From an uncultured Parabacteroides sp. (GTDB lineage Bacteria; Bacteroidota; Bacteroidia; Bacteroidales; Tannerellaceae): a stretch of 64,000 nucleotides of DNA. The stretch lies in contig NZ_CABUOD010000010.1 in assembly GCF_902493135.1 (NCBI RefSeq), positions 60,809-124,808 on the forward strand. The letters run 5' to 3'. The notes under the pieces were generated by a model. It had not been told where the DNA came from. It searched no databases and saw only the letters and a program-made list of their open reading frames with translations. The position numbers and the translations under genes are program-made. Positions 1-7,051 of this stretch are shown one piece after another (position 1 is the stretch's first letter; each line of letters opens with the position of its first letter).

Positions 1-434
1 GTCAGCGTATTCAAGAGAAGTTGGACCATTTTCATGATCTGTCTTTTCATAATGAGAAATACACCGGACAGTTCAAGATGGACAATACGTTCACCCTTTC
101 CAAGAGCCGTCCGAATTTGAAACTGGATTTGAATGCCTATTTCGTGACCGGAGCCGTGCAGGGAATCTATGATCTCGGCTACCTCTATGACGTGTCTTCC
201 GCACTGAAATGGCAGTTTGCCGACGATCGCGCTACTTTGATCCTGAAATGTAATAACATTTTCCGTAGCAATATGCCTCATACAATGGAAATCAACCAGT
301 CCGGTCAATATAGCCGCCTTTGGAAACTGGACGACCAACGTTGTGTAACCGTTTCTTTTGTCTGGAAATTCGGAGGTTATAAGAAAAAGCACCATGAAGC
401 GGTGGATGCTTCCCGGTTCGGCAAATCGATGTGA
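1..434 (+). CDS. C-terminal end of an outer-membrane beta-barrel protein (partial)
   Basis: The reading frame is open from the first complete codon at base 3, so the gene begins before the window; only about 143 residues are seen. The sequence alternates polar and aromatic residues in beta-strand fashion (for example LKLDLNAYFVTG, SSALKWQFADDRATLIL, CVTVSFVWKFGGY) and ends with a basic, polar tail closing on SRFGKSM. This resembles the C-terminus of Bacteroidota outer-membrane beta-barrel proteins of the TonB-receptor-like OMP_b-brl_3 group, which often end in a similar K-rich, SRFG-type tail. The ligand cannot be told from this fragment. It is followed by a 236-base gap before dnaB, so it probably ends its own transcript. 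Confidence 0.7.
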   Translation, partial: QRIQEKLDHFHDLSFHNEKYTGQFKMDNTFTLSKSRPNLKLDLNAYFVTGAVQGIYDLGYLYDVSSALKWQFADDRATLILKCNNIFRSNMPHTMEINQSGQYSRLWKLDDQRCVTVSFVWKFGGYKKKHHEAVDASRFGKSM

Positions 435-489
435 CCTGCTCTTTTGACATTTAGATCGGGAAATGGGATATTTGCTATCAAATGGAATG

Positions 490-552
490 TTAAAAAATAT
501 TACCCTTGCGGGTAATTTCAAATAGATGGGGTATAAATCCGATTTTCACGGG
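490..552. repeat. Dispersed intergenic repeat with hairpin
   Basis: Bases 490-512 are identical to bases 62212-62234 (a 23-base core containing ATTACCCTTGCGGG), and 540-552 (CGATTTTCACGGG) is identical to 62240-62252, with different spacing between the two blocks. In this copy the core forms a perfect hairpin at 499-516 (ATTACCC, loop TTGC, GGGTAAT). Read on the minus strand the hairpin is followed by six T, so it resembles a minus-strand terminator, although no gene runs into it from that side. The gap 435-670 otherwise holds the dnaB promoter. Confidence 0.7.
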
Positions 553-615
553 ATCATGCTGTCTTTTTGATAAAAGAAGATTCAGGGTGTATAAATGGGA
601 TTCTCTTTTGCGAGG

Positions 616-647
616 TTCGGAGAACCGGATAAAAAGTATTACATTTG
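616..647 (+). promoter_or_regulatory. Putative dnaB promoter
   Basis: A Bacteroides-type -7 element TACATTTG lies at 640-647, with a weak -33 candidate TTCG at 616-619, 20 bp upstream. A small dyad GGTTC-GGA-GAACC (615-627) overlaps the -33 position. The predicted start of transcription is near 654, giving a leader of under 20 bases before the ATG at 671. Confidence 0.5.
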
Positions 648-670
648 GTGCCCGATAACAAATTAGAATA

Positions 671-2200
671 ATGGCAGAAAAAGGAAAAAATACAGGAGGC
701 AAAGGAAGGCAGAAGCCGGTCGTAGTGCCCGATATGGGGCGCTTGCAACCGCAAGCCCGTGAGTTGGAAGAGGCGGTGTTGGGCGCTCTGATGCTTGAAA
801 AAGATGCTTATTCCATGGTCAGTGAAATATTGAAACCGGAATGTTTCTATGAGAAGGCGCATGAGAAAATTTATGCCGCCATCGTAGACCTGGCGATCAG
901 CCAGCGTCCGGTGGATATGCTGACTGTCACCGAGCAGTTGAAGAAGCGCGGTGAACTGGAAGAGGTGGGCGGCCCGTTCTATATATCCCAACTGACCGGC
1001 AAGGTAGCCAGTAGCGCCCACATCGAATACCATGCCCGTATTATCGCACAGAAATACCTGGCGCGTGAATTGATTTCCTTTACAGCCATGATACAGGGCA
1101 AGGCTTTTGACGAGACGATCGATGTGGAAGACCTGATGCAGGAAGCCGAAGGAAAACTTTTTGAGATTTCCCAGCGCAACGTGAAGAAAGACGTCACCCA
1201 GATCAATCCGGTAATCAAGGAAGCGATGGTGCTGCTTGAGAAGGCGGCCAATCAAAAAGAAGGGCTGAGCGGCCTGCGCACCGGTTTTGAAGGACTGGAC
1301 AAGATGACTTCCGGATGGCAGAATTCCGACCTTATCATCATTGCCGCCCGTCCTGCGATGGGTAAGACGGCGTTCGTCCTCTCTATGGCCAAGAATATGG
1401 CGGTGAACCATAATACGCCGGTCGCCCTGTTCTCTCTTGAAATGAGCAACGTCCAGCTTGTCAACCGTCTGATCGTGAACGTATGCGAGATTCCGGGCGA
1501 GAAGATCAAGAGCGGACGTCTGGAAAACTACGAATGGGAACAGTTGGACTTCAAGATAAAGGAGTTGTACGACGCGCCGATCTATGTGGACGATACGCCG
1601 AGCCTTTCGGTGTTCGAACTGCGTACGAAGGCCCGCCGCCTGGTGCGTGAACACGGTATAAAGATCATCATCATCGACTACCTTCAGCTGATGAACGCGA
1701 GCGGCATGAGTTTCGGCAGCCGTGAACAGGAAGTCAGTACCATTTCACGGTCGTTGAAAGGGCTGGCGAAGGAACTGAACATTCCGATCATTGCCCTGTC
1801 GCAGTTGAACCGTGGCGTCGAGGCGCGTCAGGGAGCGGAAGGGAAACGCCCGCAGTTGGCCGACTTGCGTGAATCCGGCGCTATCGAGCAGGATGCGGAT
1901 ATGGTTTGTTTCATCCATCGTCCGGAATATTATAAGATAACGGAAGACGAGCGGGGTAATTCCCTGATCGGCCTGGCCGAGATCATTATTGCCAAGCACC
2001 GTAACGGTGCGGTCGGGGATGTACGCCTTCGTTTCAAGAGCGAATTTGCCAAGTTCATGAATGTGGACGAAGATGTTCCGGTCCGTGAGTTCTCTTCCAA
2101 TATGAACGGTTCGGGTCCGATGGAAACTATGCCGCCCATACCACCGGCCGGGGCTGATTTCCTGGCTCCCGCTCCGAGGAATAATGAGGTGCCGTTTTGA
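671..2200 (+). CDS. dnaB: Replicative DNA helicase DnaB
   Basis: This is the 5'-3' hexameric helicase that unwinds DNA at the replication fork and recruits primase. The 509-residue length is normal for the family. After a basic N-terminal extension, the N-terminal DnaB domain covers about residues 25-130 (LEEAVLGALMLEKDAY) and the RecA-like domain about 195-465. Walker A is ARPAMGKTAF, followed by SLEMS, the Walker B region IIIIDYLQLM, and the DLRESGAIEQDADMVCFIHR region that holds the arginine finger. A proline-rich tail ends in PRNNEVPF. The ATG at 671 is the only sensible start, directly behind a good -7 element. The gene stands alone. Confidence 0.97.
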   Translation: MAEKGKNTGGKGRQKPVVVPDMGRLQPQARELEEAVLGALMLEKDAYSMVSEILKPECFYEKAHEKIYAAIVDLAISQRPVDMLTVTEQLKKRGELEEVGGPFYISQLTGKVASSAHIEYHARIIAQKYLARELISFTAMIQGKAFDETIDVEDLMQEAEGKLFEISQRNVKKDVTQINPVIKEAMVLLEKAANQKEGLSGLRTGFEGLDKMTSGWQNSDLIIIAARPAMGKTAFVLSMAKNMAVNHNTPVALFSLEMSNVQLVNRLIVNVCEIPGEKIKSGRLENYEWEQLDFKIKELYDAPIYVDDTPSLSVFELRTKARRLVREHGIKIIIIDYLQLMNASGMSFGSREQEVSTISRSLKGLAKELNIPIIALSQLNRGVEARQGAEGKRPQLADLRESGAIEQDADMVCFIHRPEYYKITEDERGNSLIGLAEIIIAKHRNGAVGDVRLRFKSEFAKFMNVDEDVPVREFSSNMNGSGPMETMPPIPPAGADFLAPAPRNNEVPF

Positions 2201-2275
2201 ATCTGCACTAATTAGATTATTCATGCAAGGCGCCTTCCGCCCGGTTCTTCCCTCTACCCGGCCGGAGGCTATGCT

Positions 2276-2334
2276 TATCAGCGGGAAAAATTGCGGACGG
2301 TTATTTACCGTCAGATGAATCTTTTCCGCTGATA
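2276..2334. terminator. Possible dnaB terminator (long dyad)
   Basis: TATCAGCGG at 2276-2284 pairs with CCGCTGATA at 2326-2334 and the stem is extended by AAAA/TTTT with one bulged G. Inside it a second hairpin, GACGGT-TATTT-ACCGTC, lies at 2296-2312. There is no long T tract, so this may be a processing or stability structure and not a true terminator. It overlaps the 3' end of the small minus-strand gene at 2301-2435. Confidence 0.35.
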
Positions 2335-2435
2335 TCCAGTATATCTTTGACTATGTGCCAAATAACGAACAATATCATGACGCATCCGATCATGATGCCT
2401 CCGACTTTTATGACTGTGCCAATATATTCTTCCAT
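2301..2435 (-). CDS. Small single-pass membrane protein (44 aa)
   Basis: A 44-codon frame on the minus strand starts with ATG at 2435 and ends with TAA at 2303-2301. It encodes a protein beginning MEEYIGTVIKVGGIMIG, with one hydrophobic segment at about residues 9-28 (VIKVGGIMIGCVMILFVIWH) and a charged tail ending in KDSSDGK. The composition (short acidic head, one membrane helix, polar tail) is that of a real small membrane protein, unlike the basic, His/Arg-rich translation of the other minus-strand frame over the same bases. I do not recognise the family and suggest no function. There is no clear ribosome binding site, which is normal here. Confidence 0.55.
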   Translation of the reverse strand: MEEYIGTVIKVGGIMIGCVMILFVIWHIVKDILDISGKDSSDGK

Positions 2436-2536
2436 GTTTCCCAAGTATAATTTTCGTAAATATAGGAATAATATAATCACTTACCTGTTTTGGAAGAATA
2501 AAAGAGTAGCATTTCCTATATTCGGATACTCGGCAG

Positions 2537-3745
2537 TCAGGCAAACGCCGCGATACCTGTCCCTATCAGGTTGGCGTTCTTCATGTCGTTGATCCGTACT
2601 TCTATATCTTTTAATGCAAATTCATCGAGCAGTTCCCGCAATTTTTCCATGACAAGGGTACTATAGTTCTTGTCCTTCCGGTTCTCGCTCCAGAAGAGGC
2701 TGCCTTCGGCGACCAGGCAGATTTTCCGTATCTCTTTATTATAGGATCTCAACAACAGGATAAGTCCTGCGAGCGAAGCGGCTGTCAGCTGTGCCGACCG
2801 GTTGTAAATCCAGTGTGCGACTTGTACATACACGTCTTTGTGAATGTCCGGATAGTTCATGATCGCCGTCAGTTTACGGGCATCGAATTTGTCTTCGAAC
2901 TCATCTAATGAGAAAGTGGCTTTCAGAATATCTCCCAGATACAGGCCTGAGATCGCTTTTTCAAAACGCTGTTTCCCCAAACTGCCCGAAATGGCATCGA
3001 CCATGTCGTCGACGGCAGTCAGGAAGGGCGGGTGAAAATTACCGGATTCCAGGTTAACCGGGATCAAGCCCTGCATCTTGTATGCCGGATTCAGTTTGGT
3101 TATTTTATCCGCCGGAACGAATGTAGCCATGTTTGTCCCCGTCCCTACGATCAGTCCGATATAGGCATCGTAACTGCTGTCTGTCAAACCTGCAAATAAA
3201 CTGGCTATCGTGTCGTTTAAGACCTTAATACCCGTAAATTTGATTTTGCTGCGTTCATTCAGATAGTCGAGCAGAGGTTTCCCGACCAACTGCCCGACCA
3301 TCTCTTTGATGTCCACTCCTTTTGTCCAGCGTAGCAATTTGGCATCGCCGTCCGGTACCGACTCTGCCGGATAAGAGAAACAGTAACCGATTGGTATCTC
3401 TTCATCACGTTTTATCCCGACAATCATGTCAGCCAGTTCCTTGAAAAGTTCTTCGCGGGTGTAGCCCGGCGACTTCATGACCGACATGTCTTTTTTCCAA
3501 CCGTTATCGGGATGGATGGCGGGTGCTCCGTCGCCGAAGTCGACGGTTGCCACCCGGTAGTTGGTGCCTCCTAAATCGAGAACCAATGCTTTGCCCTTGA
3601 TATGGCCGGCATCAGGCGCAATAAAAGTGGGGATACACTGTATTTCCGCATTTTCCCTGTTCAACCCCTCTTCGACCTTTTCCCTGAACGAGCGGGCTAT
3701 CTCTTTGAGCTGGCTGTTATCCAGCCAGAAAATGTTCTTCTCCAT
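2537..3745 (-). CDS. Hexokinase (eukaryotic-type fold)
   Basis: Predicted to phosphorylate glucose or other hexoses with ATP at the entry of glycolysis, in the cytoplasm. The 402-residue protein carries the hexokinase signatures: the phosphate-binding loop LDLGGTNYRVATV at about residues 55-67, the sugar-binding stretch around CFSYPAESVPDGDAKLLRWTKG, the catalytic Asp in VLNDTIASL (about residue 180), and the second ATP loop GLIVGTGTNMATF, followed by NLESGNFH. It is of the hexokinase_1/2 type common in Bacteroidales, not the ROK glucokinase type. The ATG at 3745 is used. The serine hydrolase gene lies 58 bases upstream on the same strand, so the two may be co-transcribed. Confidence 0.92.
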   Translation of the reverse strand: MEKNIFWLDNSQLKEIARSFREKVEEGLNRENAEIQCIPTFIAPDAGHIKGKALVLDLGGTNYRVATVDFGDGAPAIHPDNGWKKDMSVMKSPGYTREELFKELADMIVGIKRDEEIPIGYCFSYPAESVPDGDAKLLRWTKGVDIKEMVGQLVGKPLLDYLNERSKIKFTGIKVLNDTIASLFAGLTDSSYDAYIGLIVGTGTNMATFVPADKITKLNPAYKMQGLIPVNLESGNFHPPFLTAVDDMVDAISGSLGKQRFEKAISGLYLGDILKATFSLDEFEDKFDARKLTAIMNYPDIHKDVYVQVAHWIYNRSAQLTAASLAGLILLLRSYNKEIRKICLVAEGSLFWSENRKDKNYSTLVMEKLRELLDEFALKDIEVRINDMKNANLIGTGIAAFA

Positions 3746-3747
3746 AA

Positions 3748-3771
3748 GATTGTTTTATTGTAATAACAATC
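3748..3771. other. AT-rich hairpin before hexokinase
   Basis: GATTGTT at 3748-3754 pairs with AACAATC at 3765-3771, with further TTATT/AATAA pairing inside. It lies between the serine hydrolase and hexokinase genes, immediately before the hexokinase start. It could weaken read-through or act in the leader; the sequence does not decide. Confidence 0.3.
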
Positions 3772-3803
3772 GAGGAGGAAGATTTGCTCAAAAAGGAAAT
3801 TTG

Positions 3804-4913
3804 TTACAATGCCGGCAGGATATGTTCCCAGATCAGGTTGATTTCAGCCTGCATATCGTTGATCTTGGCGGTCGTCACGATTACAGCGTCTTTATCGGGG
3901 AGGAGGATGATATACTGGCCGGCTGCACCATCGGCACGGACACCGTTATGCCGGCAACGCCACATTTGATAGCCATATCCTTGCAGCCAATCGCTGTCTT
4001 CGGGCTTCATCCGGAGATTTTCCGGCCGCATACCGGCGGGTAAAGAGGCTATTTTGGAGGTTGTCGCCTCTTTGATCCAGGATTCGGGCAACAGCGGCTT
4101 GCCGTTCCATTTCCCTTTTTGCAGGAAGAGTTGTCCCATCTTTGCCAAGTCTTCCGTTTTGAGGTATAATCCCCAGCCTCCGCAATTGATCCCCTGCGGG
4201 CTTTTATCCCAGGAAACGCCAGTGATTCCCAATGGTTGGAACAGGCGCGGGGTCAGGTAGTCGAGAACTGTCCGGCCGGTCACCTTCTGGATGATGGCGG
4301 AAAGCATATAGGAGCCGAGGCTGTTGTACACGAAGAATGTCCCCGGTTTATGTTCTACGGGCGTTGCCAGGAATTCCTGCACCCAGTTCGCATCCTTTTG
4401 CTGGCGGATCCGGTTGGTCGGGTCTGTGTCGTGTCCGCATGACATTGTCAGAAGATGGCGTATTTCCATTTCTTTCAGATAAGGGCTGATTTCTGCCGGG
4501 AGCTTGTCGGGGAAGAAGGATACGACCTTGTCCGTGACTTTCAGTTTCCCTTCGGCTACGGCAAAACCGATGGCGGTAGCCGTAAAGGTTTTACTGACAG
4601 AGTTCAATATATGGGGTTTGTCTGCGGCCCCTTCGCCCAGCCATTTCTCTGCAATTACCTTGCCGTGCTGGAGAACCATGATGCTGTGCAAATCCTGTTT
4701 GGCGACGTTCACGGCATCCAGGTAGTTGTCTATGGCTTTTTTCATTGTTTGAGGAGCCGCGGTCCGGGGGAGTTTCGTCCCGTTATCCGTTGCGGTCTGT
4801 TCCATACTTTTTCTCCCGGTGTTCTCCGGGTGGATATTGGCCTGTCCTGGCATAGGAAGTACCGACGCATATACCATACAGCCGAAAATCAGTTTGCTTA
4901 CTTTGTTTTTCAT
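3804..4913 (-). CDS. Serine hydrolase, class C beta-lactamase family
   Basis: A secreted or surface-anchored serine hydrolase of the beta-lactamase/esterase/DD-peptidase superfamily (Pfam Beta-lactamase). The N-terminus is a signal sequence (KLIFGCMVYASVLPMPGQA), and FGC could be a weak lipobox. The nucleophile motif SxxK is S105-V-S-K108 in ILNSVSKTF. The tyrosine motif region reads FVYNSLGSYML, so the usual YxN is here Y-N-S. The third motif lies in the C-terminal DGAAGQY region. The substrate cannot be told; members of this group are esterases or peptidases more often than antibiotic-degrading enzymes. The 369-residue length is usual. Confidence 0.85.
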   Translation of the reverse strand: MKNKVSKLIFGCMVYASVLPMPGQANIHPENTGRKSMEQTATDNGTKLPRTAAPQTMKKAIDNYLDAVNVAKQDLHSIMVLQHGKVIAEKWLGEGAADKPHILNSVSKTFTATAIGFAVAEGKLKVTDKVVSFFPDKLPAEISPYLKEMEIRHLLTMSCGHDTDPTNRIRQQKDANWVQEFLATPVEHKPGTFFVYNSLGSYMLSAIIQKVTGRTVLDYLTPRLFQPLGITGVSWDKSPQGINCGGWGLYLKTEDLAKMGQLFLQKGKWNGKPLLPESWIKEATTSKIASLPAGMRPENLRMKPEDSDWLQGYGYQMWRCRHNGVRADGAAGQYIILLPDKDAVIVTTAKINDMQAEINLIWEHILPAL

Positions 4914-4944
4914 AATATATGATAGTTGTTTTTATGAATCTCAA

Positions 4945-4952
4945 CAAAGATA
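4945..4952 (-). promoter_or_regulatory. -7 element for the serine hydrolase gene
   Basis: Read on the minus strand this is TATCTTTG, a perfect match to TAnnTTTG. It lies 32 bases before the ATG at 4913. No clear -33 TTG is found at the usual distance. Confidence 0.5.
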
Positions 4953-5041
4953 AATAAAATCTATATCGAATGGCATACTGAGGCCAATAAAACAAAAACA
5001 ATGAGGTGAATATCCGCTGAATATGGTTTTTCGATTATCAT

Positions 5042-5064
5042 AATTGACAGGTATTCTGTCAATT
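5042..5064. promoter_or_regulatory. Palindromic operator candidate in a divergent promoter region
   Basis: AATTGACAG (5042-5050) and CTGTCAATT (5056-5064) form perfect 9-bp arms around GTATT. It sits 29 bp upstream of the -7 element of the arabinofuranosidase gene, between two divergent genes. No transcript ends here, so a terminator is unlikely and a regulator binding site is more likely. Confidence 0.45.
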
Positions 5065-5092
5065 TTATAACAATATATCACGGTTAACTTCT

Positions 5093-5100
5093 TATTTTTG
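5093..5100 (+). promoter_or_regulatory. -7 element for the GH127-like gene
   Basis: TATTTTTG matches TAnnTTTG and lies 28 bases before the ATG at 5129. It is preceded by the 5042-5064 palindrome. Confidence 0.5.
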
Positions 5101-5128
5101 TTCCTGTAATTCTTAATTTTTTAATATT

Positions 5129-7006
5129 ATGATGATTCCGTTTAAGGTGAAGGCCTTCTCTTTCCTGTTGGCTTGTGCCTGCTCGACAGCAGGGATGGCG
5201 CAAGTCGTCAATGATTCTCCTGTAAGACAGGTAAAAATATCCGGTTATGTTGGGACTCGAATAGCTGATTGTATCGAACATCGTGTGAAAGCGCAGGATG
5301 TGGATCATTTGGTCGAACCGTTCCGCCACCAGGACGAGAAGACGCGTTGGCAAAGTGAGTTCTGGGGAAAATGGATACAGGGGGCGATCGCTTCTTATCG
5401 TTATAACCGGGATCCGGAACTGTACCGGATCATAAAGGAGGCGGCCGAATCGCTTATGGCGACGCAGCTGCCGAACGGCTATATCGGGAATTATGCACCG
5501 GAATGCCAGTTGCAGCAATGGGATGTCTGGGGACGTAAATATACTTCGCTGGGATTGATTGCCTGGTACGATCTGTCGGGTGACAAAAAAGCCTTGGAGG
5601 CAGCCTGTAAAGTGGTCGACCATCTGATGACGCAGGTCGGTCCCGGAAAGGCGGATATCGTCTCGACCGGCAATTATGTCGGTATGCCGAGTTCGTCCAT
5701 CCTCGAACCGGTCATGTATCTGTATAACCGGACGAAAGAGGGGCGTTATCTCGACTTTGCCCAATACATTGTCGGACAGTGGGAGACACCCGGCGGTCCG
5801 CAACTGATCAGCAAAGCAATTGCCGATGTGCCTGTAGCCAACCGTTTCCCGCATCCGAAAACCTGGTTTTCGAGGGAGAACGGACAGAAAGCCTATGAAA
5901 TGATGTCCTGCTATGAAGGGCTGCTCGAATTATATAAGGTAACAGGCAATCCGCTCTATCTCTCTGTCGTGGAAAAGACAGTCGGGCATATCGTACGCGA
6001 AGAGATCAACGTGGCCGGATCAGGTAGTGCATTCGAATGCTGGTATGGCGGGAAGGAACGGCAGACACAACCGACTTACCATACGATGGAAACCTGCGTG
6101 ACTTTTACCTGGATGCAACTTTGCAACCGCTTGTTGCAGATGACGGGCAACTCCCTGTATGCCGATTATATGGAAACGGCTATCTATAATGCTTTGATGG
6201 CTTCTTTGAAAGCGGATGCTTCTCAGATAGCCAAATACAGTCCGTTGGAAGGATGGCGGCATGAAGGGGAGGAGCAATGCGGCATGCACATCAACTGTTG
6301 CAATGCGAACGGCCCGCGTGCTTTTGCCATGATTCCTCAATTCGCCTATCAGGTTCAGGACGATTGCGTCCGGGTGAATTTTTATGCTCCCTCGGAAGCG
6401 GAGTTGGTATTGCCGGGCAAGAAACCGGTACGGTTGAAGCAAACGACCGAATATCCGCAGACTGATCAGATCGAGATAGAGGTCGATCCGGCGAAAGAGA
6501 CGGTTTTCACCATTGCCTTGCGTATCCCGGCATGGAGCAAGATTGCGACGGTTTCCGTGAACGGACAACCGCAGGGCGGTGTCCTGCAAGGCGCTTACTT
6601 GCCGGTGGACCGTAAGTGGAAAAAGGGCGACCGGATCACTGTCAAGCTCGATTTGCGTGCCCGTCTGGTGGAAAAGAACCAGGCGCAGGCTATTGTGCGG
6701 GGTCCGCTGGTCTTGGCCCGTGACAGCCGTTTCGGGGATGGCTTTGTCGATGAAGCCTCTGTTGTCGTGAGCAAGGACGGGTATGTGGAGTTAACGCCTG
6801 TGGAGGCTCCAGATTTTGCCTGGCTGGCTTTTACCGCCCCGATGGTGTTGGGAACGGACCTGGAAAGCAACCGGGCTCCGAAGCAGATCCATTTCTGCGA
6901 TTTTGCCTCTGCCGGGAATACTTGGGATAAAACGCAGCGTTACCGGGTGTGGTTGCCGAAGACATTGAATGTGATGCATTCGCCTTATAAGCCGTATAAC
7001 CAATAG
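5129..7006 (+). CDS. Beta-L-arabinofuranosidase-like glycoside hydrolase (GH127/DUF1680 family)
   Basis: A 625-residue secreted glycan hydrolase. A Sec signal peptide covers about residues 1-25 (FLLACACSTAGMAQ). The body is the (alpha/alpha)6 barrel of the DUF1680/GH127 group followed by a beta-sandwich. The zinc/thiolate catalytic site known from this family is recognisable: METC gives Glu321 and Cys323, and INCCNANG gives Cys390 and Cys391. In characterised members these cysteines bind zinc and one acts as nucleophile on beta-L-arabinofuranosides. Related families (GH137, GH142, GH146) share the fold, so the exact substrate is inferred. The gene is alone; no susC/susD pair is near it in the window. 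Confidence 0.85.
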   Translation: MMIPFKVKAFSFLLACACSTAGMAQVVNDSPVRQVKISGYVGTRIADCIEHRVKAQDVDHLVEPFRHQDEKTRWQSEFWGKWIQGAIASYRYNRDPELYRIIKEAAESLMATQLPNGYIGNYAPECQLQQWDVWGRKYTSLGLIAWYDLSGDKKALEAACKVVDHLMTQVGPGKADIVSTGNYVGMPSSSILEPVMYLYNRTKEGRYLDFAQYIVGQWETPGGPQLISKAIADVPVANRFPHPKTWFSRENGQKAYEMMSCYEGLLELYKVTGNPLYLSVVEKTVGHIVREEINVAGSGSAFECWYGGKERQTQPTYHTMETCVTFTWMQLCNRLLQMTGNSLYADYMETAIYNALMASLKADASQIAKYSPLEGWRHEGEEQCGMHINCCNANGPRAFAMIPQFAYQVQDDCVRVNFYAPSEAELVLPGKKPVRLKQTTEYPQTDQIEIEVDPAKETVFTIALRIPAWSKIATVSVNGQPQGGVLQGAYLPVDRKWKKGDRITVKLDLRARLVEKNQAQAIVRGPLVLARDSRFGDGFVDEASVVVSKDGYVELTPVEAPDFAWLAFTAPMVLGTDLESNRAPKQIHFCDFASAGNTWDKTQRYRVWLPKTLNVMHSPYKPYNQ

Positions 7007-7021
7007 ATAAATAAAAATTCG

Positions 7022-7029
7022 TACCTTTG
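7022..7029 (+). promoter_or_regulatory. -7 element for uvrD/pcrA
   Basis: TACCTTTG at 7022-7029 matches TAnnTTTG. Transcription would begin near 7036, leaving about 15 bases before the GTG start at 7052, which supports that unusual start codon. Confidence 0.5.
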
Positions 7030-7051
7030 TATTCTTAAAAATACAAGATAC

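Noticed and set aside
554..1654. 366-codon minus-strand frame opposite dnaB
   Set aside because: Shadow of dnaB; composition rich in H, R and Q without any recognisable domain, and no promoter.
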